Assembly (NCBI GenBank): GCA_943737045.1
Contig: CALSFV010000300.1
Span: 310,001 to 374,000 of the forward strand
From: Parapristionchus giblindavisi
Taxonomy: Eukaryota > Nematoda > Chromadorea > Rhabditida > Diplogasteridae
Length of the DNA: 64,000 nucleotides
Direction: 5' to 3'
Made by a program: the position numbers and the translations under genes. Numbering within the stretch: the stretch's first letter is position 1; each line of letters starts with the position of its first letter. Below the pieces are notes generated by a model. The model ran no database searches. It was not told the DNA's origin and was given only the letters and a program-made list of their open reading frames with translations. This document shows, piece after piece, positions 24,090-37,200 of this stretch.

Positions 24090-24540
24090 CGGTGTCTTAT
24101 GAGGCCGAGTCGTGCAAATCTGGGTGATGGTTGGCACAGGCCAAAATTTTTATGTGTATAGGGATTCTCGACCTTGCTGATGAAGATGGACATAGTTATT
24201 TTGGCTTCAGTGGTCCTGCAACGCCTTGGCGGGATTAAAATCACATTTTCAAACCGTTCTCGATTCATGGTTGAGCTAGAGGGATGAAAATAGGGCTCCT
24301 AGGCAGAAAACAGAATGAAAATTCCATGACGTCACGCTCTCTCACCACTCTTTCATTTCGCCTCGAGAGTGCGAGAGAGCGCGCGGAATTAATTTTTGGC
24401 CTGTGCCAAGCCTTGCTCGACTCTTACACAAACAGCCTCTTATCAGAATCACATGGCGGTTCGAACGGTGGTGTCTTGTTCAAAAGTCTAACTCAGACAA
24501 AAACGACTTCCCTTGTCACTATTTCCCTTTTGCAACTCTA
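24090..24540. repeat. Fragment of the TGAGGCCG palindromic element
   Basis: Homologous to the 1-kb palindrome at 41905-42900. Shared blocks include GGTTGGCACAGGCCAAAA, GATGAAGAT, CAACGCC-GGCGGGATTA and GCGAGAGAGCG. The remainder of 23436-25207 shows no exon that I can support. Confidence 0.65.
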
Positions 24541-25207
24541 CTTCTCAAAAAACCTATGACGGATCGCCTACTGGTGACTAGTAGTCACTGACTACCCATG
24601 GTTTCCGATGTATTATAGAACCGATGGGCCGAAACATCGGACCGAGTATTTCCTTTATGATCACATTATCTTGTGTCCTTAACCATACAATTAGTGATTA
24701 TTTAGATAGTATAATTGATAGAAGTACAAATTAAAATGGCATGCACTATAAATGTAATTCTTTATTTATGCTTAATTGTTTAATAGTTATATTTATGCTT
24801 AATTGTTTACGAGATACGATGCGCTCCTTGGAGAACCCTAATGACGACCCAGCTACCCCCAAAATAGCTGAATAAAGTTGCTATAATGTAATGTAAATGT
24901 TTAATAGTAAAGTGCTTCATTCCAAACTTTCCTTCTCATTATTCATAAACTTTGTATGATAGAAATTTCTACCATAACTTTTTCTCGATTCTCGTTTCTA
25001 TGGATAAAACCCGTTCCGAACATTCTCGGGAAATTTGGGACTGTACCAAGAAAAGAAGAAAGATATGTCGATCTGAACAAAATCCATAAACTTTTGGTTG
25101 ATACTTGTGTACCTTATGTGAAAATATAAGAAATACATAAATTATTTATTCGCATATATAAATTTTAAAACAACGATCTCAACGATCTCTTGGGAATTAT
25201 CATTGTC

Positions 25208-28200
25208 CTACTGGAAGATTGAGTCGATCTGTAATTTATAAAATTATTATAAAATGATGAATAAATAAATTAAAAAAATACAATAAATAAATAAATAAAT
25301 ACAATGAATAAATAAATCATCTTCATATAAACACTTGTTGATGAAAAGATCAAAGATCAAAGATCAAAGACACCGGACCAGTCCAATGGTATAGCATAAA
25401 AGTGTAGAATAAACTAGAATAAAAAGGCTCTTTACTTCGTGTTTATTTTATTTTTTCTCATCCTTTTGTACTGGCCCGGTGTTCTAGAGTAGTTGGTAAA
25501 ACATGATTATTTTAAAAGTACCAACCTTATCGATTTGGTTTCTGAGTGCAATGTGGAAGCCTTTGCTGCTGCACACAGGAAACGGTGGAGATGAGGAGCC
25601 GTCGAGCCACGATTCGATACGAGACTTGTATCTTTAAAGAGAGAGTAACCTCAGTCAATATGATCTCTTCGACCCGTTATTCTTTCTCGTTGTTAGAGAA
25701 CAGAGAAACAGTGTGCACAGTGCATTGAGACAGGTAACGTTCCTATTAAAGGGAGCGTTACCTCACTAACGAGGGAGCATTGCGCGTCGACTCCAGACTT
25801 TCCGCGCGACACGCGCGCGGGGTAGTATAAAGTCGCGCGCGGGACAGTGACGAGTTGCGAGTTATACGCGGGGTAGTGACAACTCGCGCGCGGGTTAAAG
25901 TGAAGTCGCGGTATCACGCGCGACTTAAGGACACTTAAGGCACTCAGCAACTCGCGCGCGACTTACTGCAACTCGCGCGCGACTTATTGTAACTTTTGCG
26001 TGAGAACATAGTACAGTTTCGCGACTGTTTTCTATAGAAAATGCTTTACATAAATTGCTTAATTGTTTGTTCTGAATGGTTGAAACGATGTCTGGAGGGC
26101 ATTTCAACCAAATATAAGAGCAATGTGAGCATTCTACCCGATTATATATTCTTTTATGAATTTCTAATAGCATTATAAAGACTTTTTAGGACAGAAAACC
26201 AAGTGCAAGTAATTTTAAGCTATTGATGGATGATCCATCTTCAATGTTTTAAAAATCAATAAAATATGGAACGAAAACTCCATAATGTTTGAAGTAAATA
26301 TGTGCAAGATAATTTTTGCATATGTGACATTGTAGAATGAAAAAAATACATCATACATCATAGTAACATAAAAAATAGTTTACATAACTGTCTCATCAAT
26401 TTATGAAAGTTCAGTTTAAAAAGTTAGTTCATGATAAAATAATTTTAATTGACGATATGTCTTACCGTTTCCAACAAGGAGCGGTTTCATTTTTTCTCTT
26501 TTTGGCGCTTGATGAAATTATTCGTACATTTACCTGTATTTCTTATTGAATGTTGTTAATTCTGTTGCCATAAAGGTACACTTAGTCTGTTCGTGTGTAG
26601 CTTATTCGCTGAATTGCTTAATCTTTCAAGTTATCCCTCCTGTTCTGTAAAGATGCTGTTCAACGTTTATTTTGTTTGTGGTTGCAGAATCTGATCATCA
26701 TGCCTACGCAGTAGGTGAACTGAGTTATGATTATGAAGAAGAAGGAGCCGGATGACTGAGGAGGATATGCCCATCAAGGATTAATAAGTATGTTTTTTTG
26801 TATAATTGTAAAGCAGTAAGGTGTTTGAATCCATGCATGATCACGTATAATTTGTGTAGTTAGTGGCATGATCGTGCATTGATTATACTCGAATCATGCA
26901 TGGATTATCCGTGATCATGCATTGATTCTGATATTCCATGCAAGATTACGGAAAATTCGAGCATGATTAAGAATCGTGAATGACCATGCACGATCATGGA
27001 ATTTGCCGGATCATGCTTGATTTTACATGTATCCGTGATCATGCGTAGATTTAAACACCTTTGTAGTATCGAAAGATTGTCAATTTTGCTAAATAGGAAC
27101 GATATCTCGTGTCAGTTTACTCATAAAGTTTGCTCTTGTTAATTATTCATTAATTGTTTTCAGAGTCTCCCTATGATAAATTGAGGATATTATTTACTAT
27201 TTGCTGAATAATGGAGGATGGCCACTCAATATACTAATCGATATTCCTCAGGTAAATTGTTATTCTCTTATTGTTCTCCCGCAGGACTTGTGCCTTGAAT
27301 AGCGGGATGTAACTTTACTAATGATTGGAGTTTTAAAATGGCGTGGGAAGATAAATTCAATATTGGACATCGATTTATTTATTATTGATCTATTTTATTA
27401 AGTCAGTAATCATGATTTATCTGGTGAATTGCATATTCATACCTGTTCAATATATTTATGGATAAGCTTTAATGAAGCTTAAGGTTAGATAGTGTATTGC
27501 TCATTATTATAGTTAGTATATTCATTATTTGATGATAGTGGAGGTGTAATATATCAATTATGTATAATATTTACAGGTAATGAATGTTGTGATTAGAAAT
27601 AGAGCCCATGGAGTAATGTTGTTAATTGACAAGAACAAGGAGATTCTGATCTGTAAGATAATCTTCTATCTGTTATTGAATGTTTAAGTTTGTTTGTATA
27701 GGGCTAGATCCTCTTATCGACATATTAATTTATCTTATCTTTAACACAATTGTTTCAGAAGAGAAATCGGAATATGATAAGAATATATTATTGTAATTAT
27801 AAAATTTCATCTGATCTTACTCTTAGTAAGAGGTTGGTTATTTTCTATTTAATACAACTTATCTATATAAAACGGGTCAAACTAATTTGTCCGAGACGCA
27901 GAGCGTGTTTGGCCAAACAGACCATGCATGACATGCATTATTGTTCGGAAATGGTATCTTGAGTGCATTTTTAGAAAATCTATTAAAGCAACATTCTTTC
28001 CAAAATATTCCGTATTATAAATTTCTTTTAAATTATTATAATGTGTATTATATCATAATATGTATTATATTATAATTATAATGTGTATCGTATTATAATG
28101 TGTTTTCCCGTTACATAAAGTTAGGGACATTAGTTTACCTTTTGAAAAGATCGAAAAGTCTGTATATAAAGGTTTGGCACGTATGAGTTTGGCCAAACTC

Positions 28201-31200
28201 GCTCTGCGTCTCGGACAAATTAGTTTGACCCGTTTTATATATATATATAATTTTGCCTTTTGATTAAAATAATTCTTTGCAGTGAATCATTCTTCATCGA
28301 CTAAATTCAATATATTATCATCATCTCGATCAAGATTGACAACGACTTTTATCAAGATATTGTTCAATAATTGCCATATCCATTGTATTTTGTTTCCATG
28401 TTGATCGAATTTTGTTTGTTCCAGTTTTTGTACTCAGTTTTTCAGTTGTTATGGTTCATCTGTTATCTTTTTGTTCATTCAATAAACAATGAATGTACTA
28501 TATTGTTTGGCCAATACAGTATACTTGAAGTTATGTAAGTAAAGCTAGGGCAGGGGAAAGTAGAAGAGGAAGGGAGCGGGTCGCGCACGTCTTATCGACA
28601 AGTCGCACGCGGGTTATTTACAACTCGCGCGCGGGGTAGTGACAAGTCGCGACGCGCCCGCGCCGCGACTTGTAACTAACCCGCGCGCGACATGTCACTA
28701 CCCCGCGCGCGTGTCGCGCAGAAAGTCTGGAGGAAGAGACCATTGAGTGAGGTTACACTCCCTTTAAAAGGTATGAACTGTGCTCGCTATCCACGCACTC
28801 TCGCCGCCAAGAAAGTGAGAGAGTGTAACCAGATCGAAGATGCATGGATGTTCATTAACGGGCATATTATAAATTATGTTTCATTTGGTAATGTGGCGCG
28901 AGTTGTGAAGAAGGTAAAGGTAAAGTTATCCCGTTATTCAATGCACTAGATGTTCTGGGGTAGACCACTGCTCGGCCGGTGATATTATAATTCTAGCAGT
29001 GATCTTCCACAAGACAATCCAGTGAGCCTAATATCTTCTTCGGTCCTACGTTACCCATTGTTTAAAGAAACACCCCAAAGCTTAATTGAAACTCTCCGTT
29101 CTGGCAATACTCTCTCACTTTCTTTGTTTACGAGAGAGTATTGCCAATGTGGAGGGGAAATTAGCATGGGGAATTCCTTTAAAGGTTCTGACCCTTTGTC
29201 AACAGCCTCTTCACCTTTGTCAACAGCCTCGTCAACGCTCTCTAGTTGTTAGAGAACAGAGCAATACTGTGCACAATGAAGAGACCATTGAGAGAGGTCA
29301 TTCGCCCCTTTATTCAATACCAATTCTGCTTTCGAGTGACGAGTTGCGCTTCGTTCAAAAAACGTAGTTGGAAGAAGAAAAGAACACTTCCTCTGCGCAA
29401 AACTCGCTCATATTTTCTTCGTTTCTTTTCTTCTTCACCTTGCGCTTTAAAAAATTCGAGAAAAGTAAACAACAGTGCCTTGGCCATCTCTCATTGATAG
29501 TTTGTCTGACGACAGATCGAATCGGTTCTTCGCTCTTCTCGTAGATTCTCTTCATATAATCCAATGAATTCGCCATCGAAGTCTCATTGTAACGACTCGA
29601 ATGATCCTCGTGATCAGCTGCCTCCTCAAATGTTAAGAATAAGACACTTCTTGAGGATATTTGGGATCATGAAGCGCTATTATCACGAAGAACATGGGAC
29701 CAACGATATGGCAGTCTGTTATCTAGTAGATTCGAGAGGCTAAAAGCGGGGGGGGGGGGGGCATGAAAGGGATTGAAACTACAATGCACGATGATACGTC
29801 TGTGAGACAATCTATCGAGTCATTATTTCGGTTCTTCTTTTTAATCAGTGCGTCAAAGCGACTATTATACATATTCATCACAATCCGCGAACACCACTCA
29901 CTGCACAGTCTCTGGTGTTGAAACCCTTGCATTATCACGAATACAAGTATAATCATGCATGATTCGACATTCCATGCATGATCATGCATGGAACATCCAT
30001 CGTTCGTGATCATGCATGGATCTTCCGTGATCATGCACGAATTTTCCGTGATCATGCATGGAATGACAGAATCCACGCAAGATCACGGATAATCCATGTA
30101 TGATTCGAGTATTTCCCATGCTAGATCATGCCATTAATTGGCACGAATTTTACTTGGATCATGAGGTATAACACCATGTAATTATACGAAGTTAACTGCG
30201 CACTATTGTATGGTTTTTTGCTATCGAAGATAAATTGCGCACCTGACAAAGCTACTCAATTTGCTGAAAATTACGAGAGAACTATTGCCATCCAAAGGTC
30301 CAAATGCTCGAGAGCCAAATGGAAACTAACTATTACCTTTTTGGCATCATATCCGGCCTCGTTGAAGAAGGGTTGAGCGTTGAGAACCAGTCCTTGGAAT
30401 GAAATGAGGACTTGTAGAAGGTTCGATTGATCCCTCCATGTTTCATCTTCCTTTAAAGATCAAAGATTAAAAATACCTAAACTAGAATTTTCATGAAAAT
30501 GATAGAATTGATATCCATATCAAAAATTAAAAAAAAACTATTGAACGTATAAAGCAAAGAAATTCTTGAAAACGTGAAAAAGTATAATTTGTGAATGATT
30601 CCAATGTTTCGTTTTGGGTATTATGAGTAGAACATATGCGGTGTTTCCTTTTCAAAACTTGCGCACGCCGTAACCTCCGCCGGAACGTCTTCGTAAAGTC
30701 TCCGTGGTTATGGCGGAGGTAACGACTTTTTGAAAATGTAACACCGCAATAGAGTGGGCAATCGTACATTTCCTTTCCACGTGCCCAAAAGCGACAGACA
30801 GATGTGGCCATCTTGGTATAGATTCGGGTTCAATTTTTCCTGAACATCGTAAATCAAGTATAGATAGGTAAACTTTTAAAGGCACACCCCGAGATGTGTA
30901 AATTTCCGCTCTGTCAATGCTCTCTCGCTTTCTTTGTGTATGAGAGAGGGTCGCCAGAGTGGTGATTAAAATTAGCTCGGGTGTGCTTTTAAAGGGAGCG
31001 TAACCTCACCCAATGGTCTCTTCGACGCGCAATGCTCTCTCGTTGTTAGAGAACAGAGAAATAGTGTGCGCAATGAAGAGGCCATTGAGAGAAGTTACGC
31101 TCCCTTTAACACTTACTTGTGACCATGCGTGATAATACACTTTTGGTGGCACCGATGGATATTCGGGCGGCAGATATATATCAAAGTGAAATGGAGTCAG

Positions 31201-34200
31201 CTCGAACGGTGTACCCTCGGGACCGATAATTATTGCCGTTAACAGGTCCAATCTGAAAAGAAAAGGGGTGGAGCTTCACGCGAAATTCACTGAGCTGAAA
31301 GATACTTAATAGTCCGATAAGACAGCGATATGCTTACATATAAGCATGGGCAAATGCTTAATGACTTGCTTACATTAAAGAAACAACTCTGCAAAAGATC
31401 GCGATAGGATGGGAAGCCGAACCACCAACCTACCCCCGAGGGGGTAAGGCGCTTACCACCAGGGCTGGGATTTTTTTTGAAAATAATTTCAAATTTTTTT
31501 TTGACAAAATTCTTTACTTCGTTTAAGACACCGGCTCAGTGAGATTCCAGGTAGTGCCGGACATCGACCTCACCGATTTCGCTCAAAATTTTTTTGTGGA
31601 CACCCCCATGGCCCCCTATCACAAAATGGGTATTCATTTGGGCTGGGTCCTTGAAACACAGATGTGGCGGGTTTTCGAAATTTGAAAACTCGATTTTCGC
31701 CAAAAAAAAGTGGAGCGACCTAGGTCCAATATTAGTGTGGAATAATTACATATATGTCTATGCAACAAAAACTCGCTATTGGACGGTCCGGATATCCGAT
31801 CGCAAACTGATTTTTTTTACCTCCTCAAAACATTCTAAATTTAATTACAATTTTAAAACAAAAAACATCAGCCCAATTTTATCCTCATTTTATAGAGCAA
31901 AGAATTCCGCATCGAATAAGGCAAAAAAATCAAAAATCGATCGACCCGTGTTTTGAGATAAATGAACCTGAAGATGACCCGAACATATTTTTGTTTTCAA
32001 ACCCCCTCATGTTTGTACTCATATTGAAGAGCTCGTCGAGTTGAACATCTTTCATGTTGAACGTTTTGTCTGAAACTCATGTACAAGAGAAATACATCTT
32101 TATTCATTCTGTTATTTATTCTCACAGTTTTTCAGTCACTTTAGAGTAAATCGAAAGTAAAATATTGTTTGTGCACAAAGTGATTACGCCTATATTGTAG
32201 AACTCAAAAATCCATACTTAATTAGTTGTTTCACGAAAAAAAATTGTTGACCCCTATGATGAAAAACATGGCCTCTAAATTGGTCATGAAAAAAAAGTTG
32301 TCGAAACCTTGCCATGTTTATACTCATTTTAAAGAACTCGTCGAGCACATCATTTTTCATGTTGGTCGTATTCTATGAAAGTCGATTGTTCTCAAGATCA
32401 AGATACAAGCGATACAAAATATTTGGATCCAATAAATCTTAATTCATGTATTTCTCTTGTACATGAGTTTCAGACAAAACGTTCAACATGAAAGTTGTTC
32501 TACTCGACGAGCTCTTCAATATGAGTACAAACATGAGGGGGTTTGAAAACAAAAATATTTTCGGGTCATCTTCAGGTTCATTTATCTCAAAAGACGGGTC
32601 CTTCGATTTTTGATTTTTTCCCCTTATTCGACGCGGAATTTTTTGCTCTATAAGATGAGGCAAAAATTGGACTGCACTTTTTTGTTTTAAAATTTTAATT
32701 AATTTTTGAATGTTTTGAGGAGGTAAAAAAATCAGTTTGCGATCGGATCTGCGGACCGTCGTATAGCCAGTTTTTGTTGTATATTTATACTTATAATTAA
32801 TCGACACTAACATTGGTCCTAGGTCGCTCCATTTTTTTTCGGTGACAATCGAGTTTTCAAAATTTGAAAACCCGCCACATTTGTGTTTCAAGGAACCAGC
32901 CCAAATGAATACCCATTTTGCGATGGGGGCCCATGGGGGTATTGTTTTCAAACCCCCTCATGTTTGTACTCATATTGAAGAGCTCGTCGAGTAGAACAAC
33001 TTTCATGTTGAACGTTTTGTCTGAAACTCATGTACAAGAGAAATACATGAATTAAGATTTACTGGATCCTAATCATTTAGATTGTTTGTATCTTGAGAAC
33101 AAACGACTTTCATAGAATACGACCTACATAAAAAAATGATGTACTTGACGAGTACTTTAACATGAGTATAAACATGGCAAGGTTTCGACAACTTTTTTTT
33201 CAAGACTACTTTCCAGGCCATATTTTTCAGCATGGGGGTCAACAATTTTTTTCGTGAAACAACAAAGTAAGTGTGAATTTTTGCGTTCTATAATATAGGC
33301 GTGATCACTTTGTACACAAAAAATATTTTGCTTTCATTTTACTCAAAATTGGGTGAACAACCGAACGAATAAATTAAACTCATGTATTTCTCTTGCACAT
33401 AAGTTTCAGACAAAACGTTCAACATGAAAGTTGTTCTACTCGACGAGCTCTTCAATATGAGTACAAACATGAGGAGGTTTAAAAACAAAAAAATATTTTC
33501 GGGTCATCTTCAGGTTCATTTATCTCAAAACACGGGTCGATCGATTTTTGATTTTTTTGCCTTATTCGATGCGGAATTTTTTGCTCTATAGCAAGAGGCT
33601 AAAATTGGGCTGCCGTTTTTTGTTTTGAAATTTTAATTAAATTTAGAATGTTTTGAGGAGGTAAAAAAATCAGTTTGCGATCGGATATCCGGACCGTCCA
33701 ATAGCGAGTTTTTGTTGCATAGGCATATATGTAATTATTCCACACTAATATTGGACCTAGGTCGCTCCACTTTTTTTTGGCGAAAATCGAGTTTTCAAAT
33801 TTCGAGAACCCGCCACATCTGTGTTTCAAGGGTACAGCCCAAATGAATACCCATTTTGTGATAGGGGGCCATGGGGGTATCCACAAAAAAATTTTGAGCT
33901 AAATCGGTGAGGTCGATGTCCGGGGTCAGTGGCTCAACCCTCGAATCTTACTGAGACGGTGTCTTAAAAGGATAATAAGCAATTCAGACACATCATTTTT
34001 GAAACATGAAAAACATGATACAATAAATATTCACTTTTTAAGAATTCTACATCAGTGCATTGGGCAAACTAATCCACACTAAACCTCTAAGAATCCTTTT
34101 CATCAAGACTGTGAAAAATTATAAAAATAGGAATCTTGTCAAGTTTTGTCAAATTTTGTCACAATTTTCCAGAAATTTTTCACTTTTTGTCGTTTAAATG

Positions 34201-37200
34201 GACATTTAATTTTTTTACATTTAATTTTTTTTTGTTTTTTTTTTGAGAAAAATTCAAAAAAACTTTTTTTGATTTGAATTTTTTGAAATGGTCAAAAAAT
34301 TCAAAAAAATTCAAAAAATCAAAATCAAAAAATCCCAGCCCTGCTTACCACTGCGCAGCTTAACCATAATGTGACAGCCCAGTGTACCCAGTGTGCCTAC
34401 CGTGACTCGTAGGTCCATACAAAGATGTCGGGTGGCAGATGTTCGGAGAGTAATTTGTGCTCATTCATCACCGCCGTTAGCCATTTCCTAGATAATTAAC
34501 CATATTAGGAAATGTTTGACGTGCAAACTGGTCAACCTTTGTCCGGTAGACGACTGATTTATCCAATAATGATTATTCCGCCAACTCATGTCGGAATCAT
34601 CAAGTACCGTAAATGGAGCAATCTTGATGGCATCATCGAGTATGGTTACAGATTCGAACGGACATTCCGTGGGTATGTCAGGATATGATTGATTGAGCTC
34701 CTCAACGCATGAACAGTATGACGATGACGACGTGGACGTTGATGTCGGATGAGTGAGCTCCTCAACGCATGAACAGTACGACGATGACGACGTGGAGGTT
34801 GAGGTCGGTTGCTCAGCGTCCCCCGCAGGCTTAGTCACTGGTTCGACCGAACATTCCGTTGAAATTTCATCATTTGACTGATTGTGAGTGAGTTCCTCGT
34901 CCGTGTTAGTTGGTGCATCACCCGCAGCCTCAGTAGTCCCAAGCGGACTCGATAGCAGATTTTGCATTATCATATCACACAATTCGGCGACTGTAACCTA
35001 ACAATGAGAGATTGAAAATAGAATAGTAGTGTATTTTGAACGTGTTTCGGAGATTTGACTTAAGACACTCTTCTCATACGACGTCAGTAAAGAACTGTTC
35101 ACAAGCTCTGGTATTTCGAAACTTAAAGTCTACTTAAAGTTAAACGTAAGTCTACTTTAAGTGGTGAGATATACTGTAATGCATTTCGTCAAATGTTCTT
35201 TCACTTTAAGTTTACTTAAAGTAAACTTTACTTAAAGTAAACTTTAAGTCAGTGACTAAGTTTAAGAGACCGGCTCGGTAAGACTCGAGCATTTCGACCC
35301 CCCGCCGGACATTCGCGAGGACTTTCGATCTGGGGCTCAATACTTTCATCATAGACACATACCGGGGGGAGACCTATGAAAGTTATAGTGAAAACGCCCT
35401 TAGGCTCAAACCCGGCTCACATATGCCGCATAAAATAAAAATTTAAAAAAATCATAACTTTTCAATCGCGATAGCTAGGACTTTTTTTTCTTTTTATTGA
35501 TGAATAACATGTCATGCACCCTTATAAACACAGCTGAGTAGTAATATCATATCGTTCTGAATATGTTTTTTGTGTCTGATTTTCAGATTTTTCCAATTCT
35601 AAACTCTTCAACAGAGAGACGGCAAGCATTGACATATTACGTATTGTAGCCCTGACAATTGTGTACATGATGGTCACATTCCCTTGGAAATCCAACTTTT
35701 CTGAAGCATCGAGAATTGCAACAGAATGTGAGATATGTGTAATTTGCAAAAATCGAAAATTAAATTTCTTGTAAATCGCAAGAGTAAGAGGTAGCTTTAG
35801 TATGTCATTATACTTGTAGTAATGCGAGTGCACAGGAAAAATATACAAATAGACTCGGACTACATTTTAAAAAAAATTTAGAAAAATCATTATTTTATTT
35901 TTATTTTTTCAACCCCCACATTCAGTCGACCGTCAAGGCAAGTTGATTCATAGGGCGGATGGTGGCTGTTGCATGTGCGTTTGCAGAAACGACTGCAACG
36001 TGAAGAATCGTCGTTTCGCAGATCTCGAATTTAATTTTTTAAATTATCAAACTTGAATATTTATATATTTATTTCATATAAATCGGTTGGAAGGTGGCGT
36101 ACGACAACCAAAGCTGTACCATTTTTATCAGTAGGAGTATACGGTATTGAGCTACCGTAATCGCCAGGAAACGCGAACTATTTTTTTTTTTCAGTCGACC
36201 CCCGATTCTCAACCATGACCCCGGGTTCATGGTTGAGAATAGTCGAGGTCGAAAAAATCATGATGATCCCAGACCAAATACTATGTGGCATTATAACAAC
36301 AGTGGGCCATCTTTTATTTTTCTGGATACCGTAACCCGAACTACCGTAATAGTAATGCACGCACCTGAATTTTCCGAGAATTTCACTACATTTTTATAGG
36401 ATACGTTAGCTAGATTACGGTAATTCTGGTTATGGCATCTACAAAAATAAAAGTTGGCCCACTGTTGATATAATTCCACATAGTATTTGGTTTGGGATTA
36501 TCATGAATTTTTCAACCTCAGCCATTCTCAACCATGAACCCCGGGTCATGGTTAAGAATCATCGGTCGACTGAAAAAAATCAGTTCGCGATTCCTGGCGA
36601 TTACGGTAGTTCAATACCGTATACTCCTACTGATAAAATGGTACAACTTAGGTTGCCATAGGTCACCTTCCAACCGATTTATATGAAATAAATATATAAA
36701 TATTCAAGTTTGATAATTAAAAAAAATAAATTCGAGATCTGCGAAACGACGATTCTTCACGTTGCAGTCGTTTCTGCAAACGCACATGCAACAGCCACCA
36801 TCCGCCCTATGAATCAACTTGCCTTGACGGTCGACTGAATGTGGGGGTTGAAAAAATAAAAATAAAATAATGATTTTTCTAAATTTTTTTAAAATGTAGT
36901 CCGAGTCTATTTGTATATTTTTCCTGTGCACTCGCATTACTACAAGTATAATGACATACTAAAGCTACCTCTTACTCTTGCGATTTACAAGAAATTTAAT
37001 TTTCGATTTTTGCAAATTACACATATCTCACATTCTGTTGCAATTCTCGATGCTTCAGAAAAGTTGGATTTCCAAGGGAATGTGACCATCATGTACACAA
37101 TTGTCAGGGCTACAATACGTAATATGTCAATGCTTGCCGTCTCTCTGTTGAAGAGTTTAGAATTGGAAAAATCTGAAAATCAGACACGAAAAAACATATT

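Larger units (their letters stand above)
25750..28763. mobile_element. 3.0-kb TTAA element with P2-type ends and CGCGCG arrays
   Basis: TTAA lies at 25746-25749 and 28764-28767. The inverted ends begin AGGGAG-GT-ACCTCACT, the sequence of the small P2 palindromes found elsewhere. Just inside each end (about 25780-25985 and 28570-28730) lie arrays of motifs such as AACTCGCGCGCGGGGTAG in both orientations. The interior is AT-rich. Segments bounded by AG and GT occur near 26687, 27162 and 27577, but no coherent protein emerges. It lies inside the penultimate intron region of the UBE2O-like gene. Confidence 0.65.

Noticed and set aside
25925..26173. Candidate UBE2O exon (WLKCPPDIVSTIQNKQL)
   Set aside because: The exon at about 29520-29624 (YNETSMANSLDYMKRIYEK) fits that part of the protein much better, and 26 kb lies inside a transposon.
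31594..33886. Similar 95-170 codon frames on both strands (WPPITKWVFIWAG-like)
   Set aside because: The frames fall in inverted arms of a TTAA foldback, appear on both strands, and match no domain.
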